This document shows positions 1 to 7,640 of a DNA stretch of 35,218 nucleotides, one piece after another. Source of the DNA: Pseudorhodobacter antarcticus (GTDB lineage: Bacteria > Pseudomonadota > Alphaproteobacteria > Rhodobacterales > Rhodobacteraceae). The translations under genes were made by a program, and so were the position numbers. A model generated the notes under the pieces. It worked only from the letters and a program-made list of their open reading frames with translations, searched no databases and was not told the DNA's origin. The stretch lies in the NCBI GenBank assembly GCA_945871285.1, contig CAMBWO010000007.1, positions 1 through 35,218 of the forward strand. The letters run 5' to 3'. Positions within the stretch are counted from its first letter, which is position 1, and each line of letters starts with the position of its first letter.

Positions 1-1145
1 CCCATGAAGTTGCTGCCGTCCAGCCGCCCCAGCACAAGGTTGGCATCCGATACCGTGGGCTCGGTGCCACCCCGGCCATAGCAGACCGGCCCCGGATTGG
101 CCCCGGCGGATTGCGGCCCGACGCGCATTGCCCCGGCCTCTTGCCAGGCGATGGAGCCACCACCCGCCCCGATGACATGGATGTCGACGACCGACATCTG
201 CACCGGCAGGCCTTCCATCTTGGTCTCATTGGAGGCCGAGGGCAGGCCGTCAATGATCAGCGAGGCGTCAAACGACGTGCCGCCCATATCGACGCAAATC
301 AGGTTCGGCCGCCCCGTCGCCGCCGACAGCGCCTTGCCGCCAATCGCACCGCCGACCGGCCCGGACAGCAGGGTTTGCAGCGGCGTCTCGCTGGCCGTCG
401 CGGCGGTCATCACGCCGCCGTTCGATTCCATCACATGCAGGCCCTGACCCGCAGGCAGGCGGTCCTTCAGGTCGGTCACCAGCGTGCCCAGATATTTGCG
501 CACCACCGGGGCCAGATAGCTGTCCATCACCGTGGTCGAGGTCCGTTCAAACTCGCGCCATTCGGGCGACACCTTGTGCGACAGGGCAATCGCAACCCCC
601 GGCAGGCGGGCCGCGATATAGGTGGCGGCGGCCAGTTCATGCGCGGGGTTTTTATAGGAGAACAGAAAGCAGATCGCGATGGAATCAAACCCCTCGGCCT
701 TGACCGCCGCGACAAAGGCGGCCAGGTCGTCCTCGTTCAGCGGCTCCACCTCGGCCCCGGTCGCGGCAATGCGGCCCCGGGCGGTATAGGTGAATTGCAG
801 GGGCGTCAGCGGTTTGGGCTTGTCCCAGCGGATCGAAAAGATCGACCCGCGGTCATTGCCCTGAATGGTATAGATGTCGCGGAAATTGTGGGTGGTCAGC
901 AGCGCCACCTTGGCCCCCCGCCGCGTCAGCAGGGCATTCAGGCCGACCGTGGTGCCATGGACGAAAAAGTCGATGGTGGCATCGGCGGGAATGGCGGTTT
1001 TGATCCCCTCCAGCACCGAAAGGGCCGGGTTTTGCGGGGTGGACAACACCTTGGCCGCGCCACATTCGCCGGTTTCGCTGTCTTGAAAGACGATATCGGT
1101 GAACGTGCCGCCAATATCGGCCGACACACGGTAGTGTTTGCCCAT
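1..1145 (-). CDS. hyuA: Hydantoinase/5-oxoprolinase family protein, HyuA-like (3' end beyond window)
   Basis: About 380 residues of the N-terminal part of an ATP-dependent amide-ring hydrolase of the HyuA/5-oxoprolinase family are visible; the rest lies left of the window. The start ATG at 1145-1143 gives MGKHYRVSADIGGTFTD, with the family's ADIGGTFTD phosphate-binding motif at residues 9-17. Further family landmarks are FFVHGTTVGLNALLTRRGAK, VMESNGGVMTA, LLSGPVGGAIGG, CVDMGGTSFD and GAGGGSIAW. A GGGGA ribosome site lies 6 nt upstream; an in-frame ATG at 1158 is a weaker alternative. Family members open hydantoins, N-methylhydantoin, 5-oxoproline or related lactams in the cytoplasm, usually with a HyuB partner, which would lie off-window. 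It follows the binding-protein gene on the same strand after a terminator-like hairpin. The substrate cannot be read from the sequence. Confidence 0.9.
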   Translation of the reverse strand, partial: MGKHYRVSADIGGTFTDIVFQDSETGECGAAKVLSTPQNPALSVLEGIKTAIPADATIDFFVHGTTVGLNALLTRRGAKVALLTTHNFRDIYTIQGNDRGSIFSIRWDKPKPLTPLQFTYTARGRIAATGAEVEPLNEDDLAAFVAAVKAEGFDSIAICFLFSYKNPAHELAAATYIAARLPGVAIALSHKVSPEWREFERTSTTVMDSYLAPVVRKYLGTLVTDLKDRLPAGQGLHVMESNGGVMTAATASETPLQTLLSGPVGGAIGGKALSAATGRPNLICVDMGGTSFDASLIIDGLPSASNETKMEGLPVQMSVVDIHVIGAGGGSIAWQEAGAMRVGPQSAGANPGPVCYGRGGTEPTVSDANLVLGRLDGSNFM

Positions 1146-1167
1146 TCTGATCCCCATGCGTTGAAAA

Positions 1168-1189
1168 GGCCGGGCTTTGGGGCCCGGCC
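1168..1189 (-). terminator. Terminator-like hairpin between the binding-protein gene and hyuA
   Basis: Read on the minus strand, an 8-bp perfect GC stem (GGCCGGGC / GCCCGGCC, loop CCCAAA) is followed at once by TTTTCAA. It begins 8 nt after the stop codon of the binding-protein gene and ends about 20 nt before the hyuA start. This fits a leaky intrinsic terminator that lets the binding protein be made in excess over HyuA. The U-run is only four, so read-through is likely. Confidence 0.6.
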
Positions 1190-1196
1190 GTTGGTT

Positions 1197-2186
1197 TTAC
1201 TGCGCCCATTCGCCCTTGAAATCGGGGTTGGCGTCCAGCACCGACTTGTCGATCATGGCCTGCAGGGGGCCGGCCGTATCCATGTTGATGGCCTGGGTGA
1301 CCGGCTTGCCCTCGATCGCATTGGCAATCTGCTCCATCGCCAGCGACCCCATCGACACCGGGAAATAGGCCAGCGTCGCATCCCAACGCCCCTCGCGGAT
1401 CGCGTCAATCGCAATCGCCGCCGCCCCGCCGCCCGACAGATACAGGTCGGCCACGGTATAGCCCGCCGCCTCCAGCGCAATCTCCACCCCCGGCAGATGC
1501 TGGTCGGCATTGGACAGCACCACATGCACATCCTTTTGCGCCTGCAAGATGTCGGTCATCGTGGTCAGGGCGGTGTCGGGCGAATAATAGCCCTCACCCT
1601 CGGCCACGATCTTGATGTTGGCATGGGCACCCAGCACGGTTTTATAGGTTTCCAAGCGCAGGTTATCGAACGGGAAGATCTTGCCGCCAATGACGATCAC
1701 CACATTGCACGGGTCCTTGTCGGCGCAAAAGCTGACCACCGCCTCGGCCTGCACGGTGGCACCGGGAACGGGGGGCGAGGCGACGGTGGCAGTGATGCCC
1801 GGCACCTGCGGCTCCAGCGTGTTCAGGTCGGGCCCCACCGGGAACAGCACCGTCGCAATCGGCACCCCCGCCGCGATCACCTGCTCAAACGCCCCGGCAA
1901 TGCCAACCGAATCATTCGGCGCCACGATGAACCCCGCGAAATTGCCGCTCGCCAACACATCCTCGATCTGGCTGTATTGCACGGCGGCATCAAACGCCCC
2001 GTCGAAAATCTCGGTCTCATAGCCCAGTTCAGCCGCCTTGGCCTGAACCCCCTCATAGGTCGCCTGATTGAACCCGTTTTGCGACGAGGCCGCGAAATAG
2101 GCGATCTTTTTCCCTTGGGCCATCGCGGCGGTGGACAGCATCAGCGCCGCCCCCAGACTCAAGGCCAGCGTCACAGTGTGCTTCAT
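1197..2186 (-). CDS. Periplasmic sugar-type ABC substrate-binding protein (RbsB fold)
   Basis: 329-residue periplasmic binding protein of the RbsB/Peripla_BP_4 family. A Sec signal peptide, MKHTVTLALSLGAALMLSTAAMAQG, is cleaved after the AMA-Q site. The mature protein begins KKIAYFAASSQNGFNQATYEGVQ, the usual first strand and helix of class B binding proteins, and includes FIVAPNDSVGIAGAFEQVIAAGVPIA, the typical hinge and second-lobe entry. The start is set by ATG at 2186 with a GGGGG ribosome site 9 nt upstream. No permease or ATPase of the matching type is in the window; they would lie beyond hyuA. It is divergent from a GntR gene, which probably controls it. The ligand is unknown. Pairing with HyuA suggests a cyclic amide, urea-type or aromatic compound rather than a sugar (inference). 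Confidence 0.88.
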   Translation of the reverse strand: MKHTVTLALSLGAALMLSTAAMAQGKKIAYFAASSQNGFNQATYEGVQAKAAELGYETEIFDGAFDAAVQYSQIEDVLASGNFAGFIVAPNDSVGIAGAFEQVIAAGVPIATVLFPVGPDLNTLEPQVPGITATVASPPVPGATVQAEAVVSFCADKDPCNVVIVIGGKIFPFDNLRLETYKTVLGAHANIKIVAEGEGYYSPDTALTTMTDILQAQKDVHVVLSNADQHLPGVEIALEAAGYTVADLYLSGGGAAAIAIDAIREGRWDATLAYFPVSMGSLAMEQIANAIEGKPVTQAINMDTAGPLQAMIDKSVLDANPDFKGEWAQ

Positions 2187-2280
2187 CGAATTATCCCCCG
2201 GTTGATTGGTGTTTGATCCGTTCTGGACATCAGCCTACGATAATGCAAACATAATGCAACTGATTTAGAAGGCCCACCGC
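2187..2280. promoter_or_regulatory. Divergent control region with an 11-bp direct repeat, candidate GntR operator
   Basis: This 94-bp gap separates the divergent binding-protein and GntR genes. It contains two direct copies of ATAATGCAA at 2240-2248 and 2251-2259, spaced one helical turn (11 bp). It is AT-rich compared with its surroundings and contains -10-like hexamers (GATAAT, CATAAT). The ribosome site of the GntR gene is AGAAGG at 2267-2272. GntR regulators commonly bind in their own divergent promoter; the assignment of the repeats as operator is inference. Confidence 0.45.
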
Positions 2281-2994
2281 ATGGATTCTTCACCCCCCCT
2301 CCCGGCCCCCAAGCCCAAGGCGCAGCGCGGGGCTATTCAGGTCTATGAAACCCTGCGCGACGATATCCTGTGGCTGCGCATCGCCCCCGGCACCGCGATT
2401 GACGAGGTGGCGCTTGCGACCCGCTTTGACATCTCCCGCACCCCGGTGCGCGAGGCGCTAATGCTGCTGGCGGGCGAACAGCTGGTGGTGTTCCTGCCCA
2501 ACCGCACCTCGATCGTGCCGCCCTTGTCGCTGCACAACATGGGCGAATACATGGACATGTATCTGCTCTTGTCGCGGGCCGTGGTGCGCGGGGCGGTGCT
2601 GGCCGCTGATCTGTCCCCCCTGCAACCCCCGCTTGACGATCTGCTGGCGCACCTTGAAACCGCGCCGGGCGAGCCTGCCCTGCGCGCCGAACTGGCGCTG
2701 CGACGCCTGCTGGGCGATCTGGCCAACAACAGCTTTCAAAACCGCTTTTACCGCCAGATCCTGGACATGGGCATCCGCTCCAAGATTTTGCACTTTTTCC
2801 CCAATGCCAAACCCGCCGATCTGGCCGCGATCCGGCTGTCCTGGGCCCAGTTCATCGACGCCATCCTGCGCCGCGATGCCACTGCCGCCGACCAGATCAT
2901 CACCCGGATGCTGCTGGCCGAAAACGAAATCATCCTGCGCTCGCTTCATCCCAGATTCGGCCACGACCTGCCCCTGCAAGGAGAGACGACTTGA
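2281..2994 (+). CDS. GntR family transcriptional regulator, FCD (FadR-like) subfamily
   Basis: 237 residues. An N-terminal winged helix spans roughly residues 20-85: IQVYETLRDDILWLRIAPGT, then DEVALATRFDISRTPVREAL, the hallmark GntR recognition helix, then LVVFLPNRTSIV as the wing. The remainder is helical and matches the FCD ligand-binding domain in length and character, which in this family binds small carboxylates, often with a metal. It is transcribed away from the binding-protein/hyuA operon and starts the plus-strand operon with the M24 peptidase, so it probably controls both directions. The downstream gene's TTG start overlaps its TGA stop. Effector unknown. Confidence 0.9.
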   Translation: MDSSPPLPAPKPKAQRGAIQVYETLRDDILWLRIAPGTAIDEVALATRFDISRTPVREALMLLAGEQLVVFLPNRTSIVPPLSLHNMGEYMDMYLLLSRAVVRGAVLAADLSPLQPPLDDLLAHLETAPGEPALRAELALRRLLGDLANNSFQNRFYRQILDMGIRSKILHFFPNAKPADLAAIRLSWAQFIDAILRRDATAADQIITRMLLAENEIILRSLHPRFGHDLPLQGETT

Positions 2995-4097
2995 CCGACA
3001 TCTTCGCCGAACGCCGCCAGCGGCTGTCCAAAATCGCCGCCACCCAAGGGCTGGGGGCCATCGCCTTTGTGCCGGGGGCCAACTTTTCCTACCTCAGCGG
3101 CCTGCATTTTCACCTGATGGAACGGCCCACCCTGCTGTTTGTGACCGCCGCCAACCAGATCGTCGCGATCATCCCGGAACTCGAGCGCGAGAAATGGTCG
3201 CAAACCTTTCCGCAAGCGCAAACCTTTTACTGGCAAGACAGCGACGGCTATCAGTCCGCCTTCGCCGGCGCGGCGGATGCCCTGCGCGGCCAGATGATCG
3301 GGGTCGAGGGGATGCGGATGCGCGTCTTTGAAGGCGACGCCCTGCGCCGCCATTTCCAGCAGGGCGCGGTCGTCGATGCCGAACCGCATCTGACTCAGCT
3401 GCGCCTCTCCAAATCCCCCGCCGAAATCGCCAGCCTGCAACAGGCCATCGACATCAGCGAAACCGCCCTTTCGGAAACCCTGGCCAACCTGCGCACCGGC
3501 ATGACCGAACGCCAGATCCTGAACCTGCTGAAAGCGCGGATGCTGGCAGGCGGGGCCGAAGGCTTTGCCTTTGACCCCCTGGTCCTGATCGGCGGCAACG
3601 CGGCCAACCCGCATGGCTCGCCCGGTGACATCCCCCTGACCCCCGGCGCGGCCCTGCTCATCGACTATGGCGCCAGCATTCACGGCTACAACGCCGACAT
3701 CACGCGCACCTTCTTTTGCGAACACGCGACCGACGATCACGCCGCCCTTTACAACACCGTCCTTGCCGCCAATGCCCATGGCCGCGCCATCGCCGGGCCG
3801 AACCTGACCGCACATGAGATGGACGTGGCGGTCACGTCTGTCCTCGCCGCCTCGCCCTATGCCGATCTGATCGTGCACAAAACCGGCCACGGTCTGGGGC
3901 TGGACGTGCACGAGGCGCCGCAAATCATGAAGGGCAATCACGTCCCCCTGATCCCCGGCACCGTCTTTACCATCGAACCGGGGCTCTACCGCCCCGGCCA
4001 GATTGGCGTGCGGATCGAGGATAACGTGGTGATCGACGAGGACGGCGCGCGGTCGCTGACCAGCTTTCCACGCGAATTGACGATCATAGGGGGATAA
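2991..4097 (+). CDS. M24 family metallopeptidase (Xaa-Pro aminopeptidase/prolidase type)
   Basis: 368 residues with a creatinase-type N-terminal domain (about 1-140) and a pita-bread M24 catalytic domain (about 145-368). All five metal ligands are present: Asp225 (LLIDYGA), Asp236 (YNADITRTF), His300 (HKTGHGLGLDVHE), Glu329 (FTIEPGLY) and Glu343 (VRIEDN). It should therefore be a true dinuclear-metal peptidase and not the metal-free creatinase, which lacks this ligand set. The start is TTG at 2991, chosen because a strong AAGGAGAG site lies just upstream and the codon overlaps the stop of the GntR gene. Cytoplasmic, no signal peptide. Members cleave X-Pro bonds or act on small amides; here, next to a hydantoinase, a modified amino acid is possible but unproven. 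Confidence 0.87.
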   Translation: MTDIFAERRQRLSKIAATQGLGAIAFVPGANFSYLSGLHFHLMERPTLLFVTAANQIVAIIPELEREKWSQTFPQAQTFYWQDSDGYQSAFAGAADALRGQMIGVEGMRMRVFEGDALRRHFQQGAVVDAEPHLTQLRLSKSPAEIASLQQAIDISETALSETLANLRTGMTERQILNLLKARMLAGGAEGFAFDPLVLIGGNAANPHGSPGDIPLTPGAALLIDYGASIHGYNADITRTFFCEHATDDHAALYNTVLAANAHGRAIAGPNLTAHEMDVAVTSVLAASPYADLIVHKTGHGLGLDVHEAPQIMKGNHVPLIPGTVFTIEPGLYRPGQIGVRIEDNVVIDEDGARSLTSFPRELTIIGG

Positions 4098-4101
4098 GCC
4101 G

Positions 4102-4581
4102 ATGGATATGAACAGCTTTGTGACACTGGCCGAAACCGGCCCCGTGGATGCCATCTTTGCCGCCCTTGAAACCTGGGTCCAGCAGGACGTCGGCGCCGTG
4201 ATCTATTCCTGTTCGACCTTTGATCTGGCCGCCGGCAAATCGCGCCGCATCTATACCAACCTGCCCGAGGTCTACCCGGTGTCGGGATTGAAGGACATCA
4301 TCCCCAACGCCTGGACCGCGCAGGTGCTGGACGCGCGCCGCACCTTTGTCGCGAACTCGATCGAGGATATCGCCCAGGTCTTTCCCGACAACCCCCTCAT
4401 CCGATCACTGGGCTGCGGGTCGGTGATCAACATGCCGGTGTTTCTGGCCGGGCGGTTCATGGGCACCGTGAATGTGCTGCATGAACCGGGCTATTACACC
4501 CCGCCCCGCGTGGCCGCCCTGCACGTCCTGCGCCCTGCCGCGATGCTGGCCTTTGCGGCCCTTGGTGCCGAAAAAGGTTGA
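4102..4581 (+). CDS. GAF domain-containing protein
   Basis: 159 residues, essentially a single GAF domain. It starts with a helix (VDAIFAALETWVQQDVGAVIYS) followed by CSTFDLAAGKSRRIYTNLPE, TAQVLDARRTFVANSIEDIAQVFPDN, then SLGCGSVINMPVFLAGRFMGTVNVLHEPG, the conserved GAF strand pattern. GAF domains bind small ligands; there is no output domain, so it may be a stand-alone sensor or a small-molecule-binding accessory protein. It starts 4 nt after the M24 peptidase stop and is followed about 50 nt later by a thioesterase, so it sits inside the GntR operon. Specific function unknown. Confidence 0.8.
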   Translation: MDMNSFVTLAETGPVDAIFAALETWVQQDVGAVIYSCSTFDLAAGKSRRIYTNLPEVYPVSGLKDIIPNAWTAQVLDARRTFVANSIEDIAQVFPDNPLIRSLGCGSVINMPVFLAGRFMGTVNVLHEPGYYTPPRVAALHVLRPAAMLAFAALGAEKG

Positions 4582-4632
4582 CAGACGGCCCCTCGGGGTG
4601 GGAACGCGGGTCAAAACGTTCAGGGGGGATTG

Positions 4633-5055
4633 ATGACCGTCAGCTTTACAACCGACCGCATGTTGAACTTTGGCGACTGCGACATTTCCGGCACTGCCTA
4701 TTACCCGGCCTATCTGAACATCCTGAACGGGGTGGTCGAAGAGTTCTGGACCGTGATCGGCTTTCCCTGGCACGAGATCATCTGGAAGGAACGCTGGGGC
4801 ACGCCCACCGTGCACCTGTCTTGCGACTTTTCCAAACCTTCCTTCTTTGGCGACCGGCTGACGTTCCGGCTGTCCATCATCAAGGTCGGCAAATCCTCGG
4901 TCCGCATCAAGCACACGGTCCATTGCGGCGACGAGTTTCGCTGGTCCGGCGAACAGGTCCTGGCCGCCAGCCACCTGATCGAACACACCTCGATGCTGTG
5001 GCCCGCCGCTGTGAAGGCCAAGCTGGAAAGCTTTCTGCCGGTCGAGGTGGCCTGA
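4633..5055 (+). CDS. Acyl-CoA thioesterase, hotdog fold (4-hydroxybenzoyl-CoA thioesterase family)
   Basis: 140 residues, the usual length of a 4HBT-type hotdog thioesterase. The N-terminal motif NFGDCDISGTAYYPAYLNIL corresponds to the family's D-x-D-x-x-G-x-x-Y-Y-x-x-Y signature, where the second Asp is the catalytic carboxylate. The FSKPSFFGDRLTF segment matches the central beta strands. The chosen start is ATG 4633, with GGGGGGA just upstream; a TTG one codon earlier is less likely. It probably hydrolyses an aryl- or short acyl-CoA in the cytoplasm. As the last gene of the GntR operon it suggests that this small cluster also handles a CoA thioester. Confidence 0.85.
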   Translation: MTVSFTTDRMLNFGDCDISGTAYYPAYLNILNGVVEEFWTVIGFPWHEIIWKERWGTPTVHLSCDFSKPSFFGDRLTFRLSIIKVGKSSVRIKHTVHCGDEFRWSGEQVLAASHLIEHTSMLWPAAVKAKLESFLPVEVA

Positions 5056-5135
5056 CCCTTTGGCTTCCCTTTGGCAAACCTTTCCACCTGGTTAACAGAA
5101 ATCGGTAACACCCTGATAACGCGTGAAATTCCAAA

Positions 5136-5153
5136 GTGTCCACGCGTGGACAC
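5136..5153. repeat. Perfect 18-bp palindrome between convergent operons
   Basis: GTGTCCACGCGTGGACAC is perfectly self-complementary and lies 6 bp past the stop of the minus-strand ABC operon. On the minus strand it is followed by TTTGGAATTT, so as RNA it could form a 7-bp stem with a CGCG loop and act as a weak terminator. As DNA it could equally be a protein-binding site. A second partial ACGCGTG lies at 5119-5125. Confidence 0.6.
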
Positions 5154-5159
5154 GCCCCC

Positions 5160-5960
5160 TCAGACCCAAACCTGATCGGGGTCAGGCAGCGGAATAGCGT
5201 CCAGCAGGTCCCGCGTATACTGGGCCTGCGGGTCCGCAAACAACGCCGCCGTTTCCCGGTTTTCCACGATCTGCCCGCCCTGCAACACCATCACCCGGGC
5301 ACATAACCGGCGCACCACACTCAGATCATGGCTGATAAAGGCCAGCGTCAGCCCCATCTCCGCCACCAACCCCTCCAACAAGTTCAACACCTGCGCCTGG
5401 CTGGACACATCCAGCCCCGACACGATCTCATCCGCCAGAATGAACTCCGGCTCCATCGCAATCGCCCGCGCAATCCCCACCCGCTGCCGCTGCCCACCCG
5501 ACAATTCATGCGGAAACCGCCGGGCAAAATCGCGGGACAGACCAACATGATCCAACGCCCGCAAGACCCGCTGATCAACCCCGTCAAACCCATGCAGCCG
5601 CAACGGCTCGGCAATGATCGTGCCGACCCGGTGGCGCGGGTTGAGCGAGCTCATCGGGTCTTGAAAGATCATCTGAAACCGCCGCCGCAGGGGCCGCAGA
5701 TCGGCGTCCGACAGGTGGGTGATGTCGGTGCCATCAAACCGGATGCTGCCCGACGAAGGCTCCAACAACCTTACCAACGCCCGCCCCAGCGTCGACTTGC
5801 CCGACCCCGACCCGCCGACGATGCCCAGAACGGCGCCCTTCGGGATGGTGAATCTGAGGCCCCGCAAAATCTCCAACCGCGGGGCAGGACCCAGCAGCGG
5901 CTTGCGGGTCATGTCAGCCAAGGACAGGCGCAGGTCGCGCACCTCGATCAGGTCAGTCAT
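5160..5960 (-). CDS. Dipeptide/oligopeptide-type ABC transporter ATP-binding protein (DppF-like)
   Basis: 266 residues. Walker A is GGSGSGKST at 49-57, Q-loop FQDPMSSLNPRHRVG, signature LSGGQRQR, Walker B FILADEIVSGLD with the catalytic Glu, and switch His in FISHDLSVV. The SSLNPR motif and the C-terminal QAQYTRDLLDAIPLPDP extension are typical of DppF/OppF ATPases. The start ATG at 5960 overlaps the stop of the upstream ATPase by 8 nt (ATGACTGA), which argues for translational coupling and against a start further upstream at 5987. It energises import with the DppD-like partner. It is the last gene of the minus-strand operon. Confidence 0.93.
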   Translation of the reverse strand: MTDLIEVRDLRLSLADMTRKPLLGPAPRLEILRGLRFTIPKGAVLGIVGGSGSGKSTLGRALVRLLEPSSGSIRFDGTDITHLSDADLRPLRRRFQMIFQDPMSSLNPRHRVGTIIAEPLRLHGFDGVDQRVLRALDHVGLSRDFARRFPHELSGGQRQRVGIARAIAMEPEFILADEIVSGLDVSSQAQVLNLLEGLVAEMGLTLAFISHDLSVVRRLCARVMVLQGGQIVENRETAALFADPQAQYTRDLLDAIPLPDPDQVWV

Positions 5961-6801
5961 GCCCCACCTCCGCCCTGACGGCCGCAATCACGGCATCGGG
6001 CACCGGATGCAGGCCGGCGTCCGGGTCGGTATACTTGGGCGTCGCGGCCAGCAAGGCGGCGGAATAGGGGTGCTGCGGGGCGGCAAAGAACGCGCGCACC
6101 TCGGCGGTTTCCACCACCTTGCCTGCATAGAGCACCGACAGGCTCTGACACACCTTGCTGACCACGCCCAGATCATGCGTCACAAACAACAGCGCCGTGC
6201 CATGCCGGACCTGCATCCCCGCGATCAGCTTCAATATCTGCTTTTGCACCGTCACATCCAGCGCCGTCGTCGGCTCATCCGCCACGATCAGCTTGGGCTC
6301 GGCGGCAAAGGCCGAGGCAATCAGGATGCGCTGCCGCATCCCCCCCGACAGCTCATGCGGATACTGGCGCAGCACCCTGGCGGGGTCGGTGATCTGAACC
6401 TCGGCCAGCAGCGCCAATGCCCGCGCCTCGGCGTCGCCACGGGTCCAGCCCAGAATATCCACCAACCGGTCCGTCATCTGCCGCCCGATCCGGCGCGAGG
6501 GGTTCAGCGCCGTCAGCGGGTCCTGCGGGATCAAGGCACAACTCGCCCCGACACGCACCCGCCGCTGGGCCGGAGGCAGGGCCAACAGATCCACCCCGTC
6601 CAGCAGGATCGCCCCTGACACCACCTCGACCGCCTTCGGCAGGATGCCCAGGATCGCCCGCCCGATCATCGACTTGCCCGCGCCGCTTTCGCCGACCAGC
6701 CCGTGGACATGGCCTGCGGCCACATCTAGCGATACCGAGCGCAGCAGAGGGCCACCGCCCTTGATCCGCACCGACAGGTTCTGCACCGAAAGATAGGTCA
6801 T
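5953..6801 (-). CDS. Dipeptide/oligopeptide-type ABC transporter ATP-binding protein (DppD-like)
   Basis: 282 residues. Walker A is GESGAGKSM at 37-45, Q-loop IPQDPLTALNPSRRIG, signature LSGGMRQR, Walker B LIVADEPTTALD, switch His in FVTHDLGVV. The GxGESGxGKS variant and the ALNPxxxIGxQ segment mark the DppD/OppD class. The start ATG at 6801 overlaps the permease stop by 4 nt (ATGA). The C-terminus has the HPYSAALLAATP motif of peptide/nickel-type ATPases, though the Cys residues that carry the iron-sulfur cluster in some DppD proteins are not evident. It forms the ATPase pair with the next gene. Confidence 0.93.
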   Translation of the reverse strand: MTYLSVQNLSVRIKGGGPLLRSVSLDVAAGHVHGLVGESGAGKSMIGRAILGILPKAVEVVSGAILLDGVDLLALPPAQRRVRVGASCALIPQDPLTALNPSRRIGRQMTDRLVDILGWTRGDAEARALALLAEVQITDPARVLRQYPHELSGGMRQRILIASAFAAEPKLIVADEPTTALDVTVQKQILKLIAGMQVRHGTALLFVTHDLGVVSKVCQSLSVLYAGKVVETAEVRAFFAAPQHPYSAALLAATPKYTDPDAGLHPVPDAVIAAVRAEVGHD

Positions 6802-7640
6802 CGCAGCACCGGATCGAAGCGGTCCTTCAACCCCTCGCCCAATTGGCTGAACGACAGCACGGTCAGGAACAGGGTGACCAGTGGGAACACCAGCACCCAC
6901 CACGCCTGATGAATGGACGCCCGGCCTTCCGAAATCATGCCGCCCCAGGTGGGGTCGTCGGTCGAGATGGAGAGGTTCACGAAGGACAGGATCGCCTCGA
7001 CGATCACGGCGATGCCCATTTCCAGCGTCAGCAGCACCACGATGATCGGCAGGACGTTGGGCAGGATTTCGCGCAGCATCGTGCCCATGCGGCCCCGGCC
7101 GGCAACCCGGGCCGAGGCGACGTAATCCATCGCCCCCTGCGCCATCGCCTCGGCCCGCACGACACGGGCAAAGCGCGTCCAGTCGATGACGACGATGGCG
7201 ATGATGATGGAAAACAACCCCGGCCCGATGACGGCAATCAGCAAGATCGAGAAAAGCACCGGCGGAAAGGCCATCCAGATGTCGATGAACCGCGACACCA
7301 GCACATCCACCCAGCCGCGCCAGAACCCGGCCAGCAGACCCAGCCCCGCCCCGATGAGGCAGGTGATGACCCCCGACACGATAGCCACGGTCAGCGCGAT
7401 GCGGCTGCCATAGATGATCCGGCTGAGAACATCCCGCCCCAGGCTGTCGGTCCCAAGCAGTGCCCCGCCCGTTAGCCAGAACGGCGGCAGCCGCCCGGCG
7501 AACAGGTCCTGCTCCAAAGGGTCCTTGGGGGCCAGCAGCGGCGCGAAGATGGCCACCAAAACCAGCAGCGCCAGCCAGCCGCCCGCCAACCACAACCGCA
7601 GCCCCGCCCGCCGCCTGACCTGTGCGCGCCCGTCAGCCAT
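6798..7640 (-). CDS. Dipeptide/oligopeptide-type ABC transporter permease (DppC-like)
   Basis: 280-residue inner-membrane permease. After a basic N-terminus (RAQVRRRAGLRL) come the first membrane helix LWLAGGWLALLVLVAIFAPLLAP and then GTDSLGRDVLSRIIYGSRIAL, the diagnostic DppC/OppC segment. The EAA loop that contacts the ATPases is EAMAQGAMDYVASARVAGRGR followed by LREILPNVLPIIVV. The TWGGMISEGRASIHQAWWVLVFPLVTLFL C-terminus is also typical. Its ATG overlaps the end of the dppB-like gene by 8 nt and its TGA overlaps the next ATG by 4 nt. Confidence 0.94.
   Translation of the reverse strand: MADGRAQVRRRAGLRLWLAGGWLALLVLVAIFAPLLAPKDPLEQDLFAGRLPPFWLTGGALLGTDSLGRDVLSRIIYGSRIALTVAIVSGVITCLIGAGLGLLAGFWRGWVDVLVSRFIDIWMAFPPVLFSILLIAVIGPGLFSIIIAIVVIDWTRFARVVRAEAMAQGAMDYVASARVAGRGRMGTMLREILPNVLPIIVVLLTLEMGIAVIVEAILSFVNLSISTDDPTWGGMISEGRASIHQAWWVLVFPLVTLFLTVLSFSQLGEGLKDRFDPVLR

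Noticed and set aside
111-2216. Long plus-strand open frame of about 700 codons opposite hyuA and the binding-protein gene
   Set aside because: Arg/His/Gly-rich, no family motifs, and antisense to two well-supported genes; a GC-driven shadow frame.
2991-4097. M24 protein as creatinase, suggested by the neighbouring hydantoinase (creatinine/N-methylhydantoin route)
   Set aside because: All five metal ligands of aminopeptidase P/prolidase are present, whereas creatinase has lost them.
5953-7593. Apparent 546-codon protein fusing a permease-frame extension to the DppD-like ATPase
   Set aside because: The N-terminal half is an out-of-frame reading of the DppC permease; the ATPase starts at ATG 6801 with a normal ATGA overlap.
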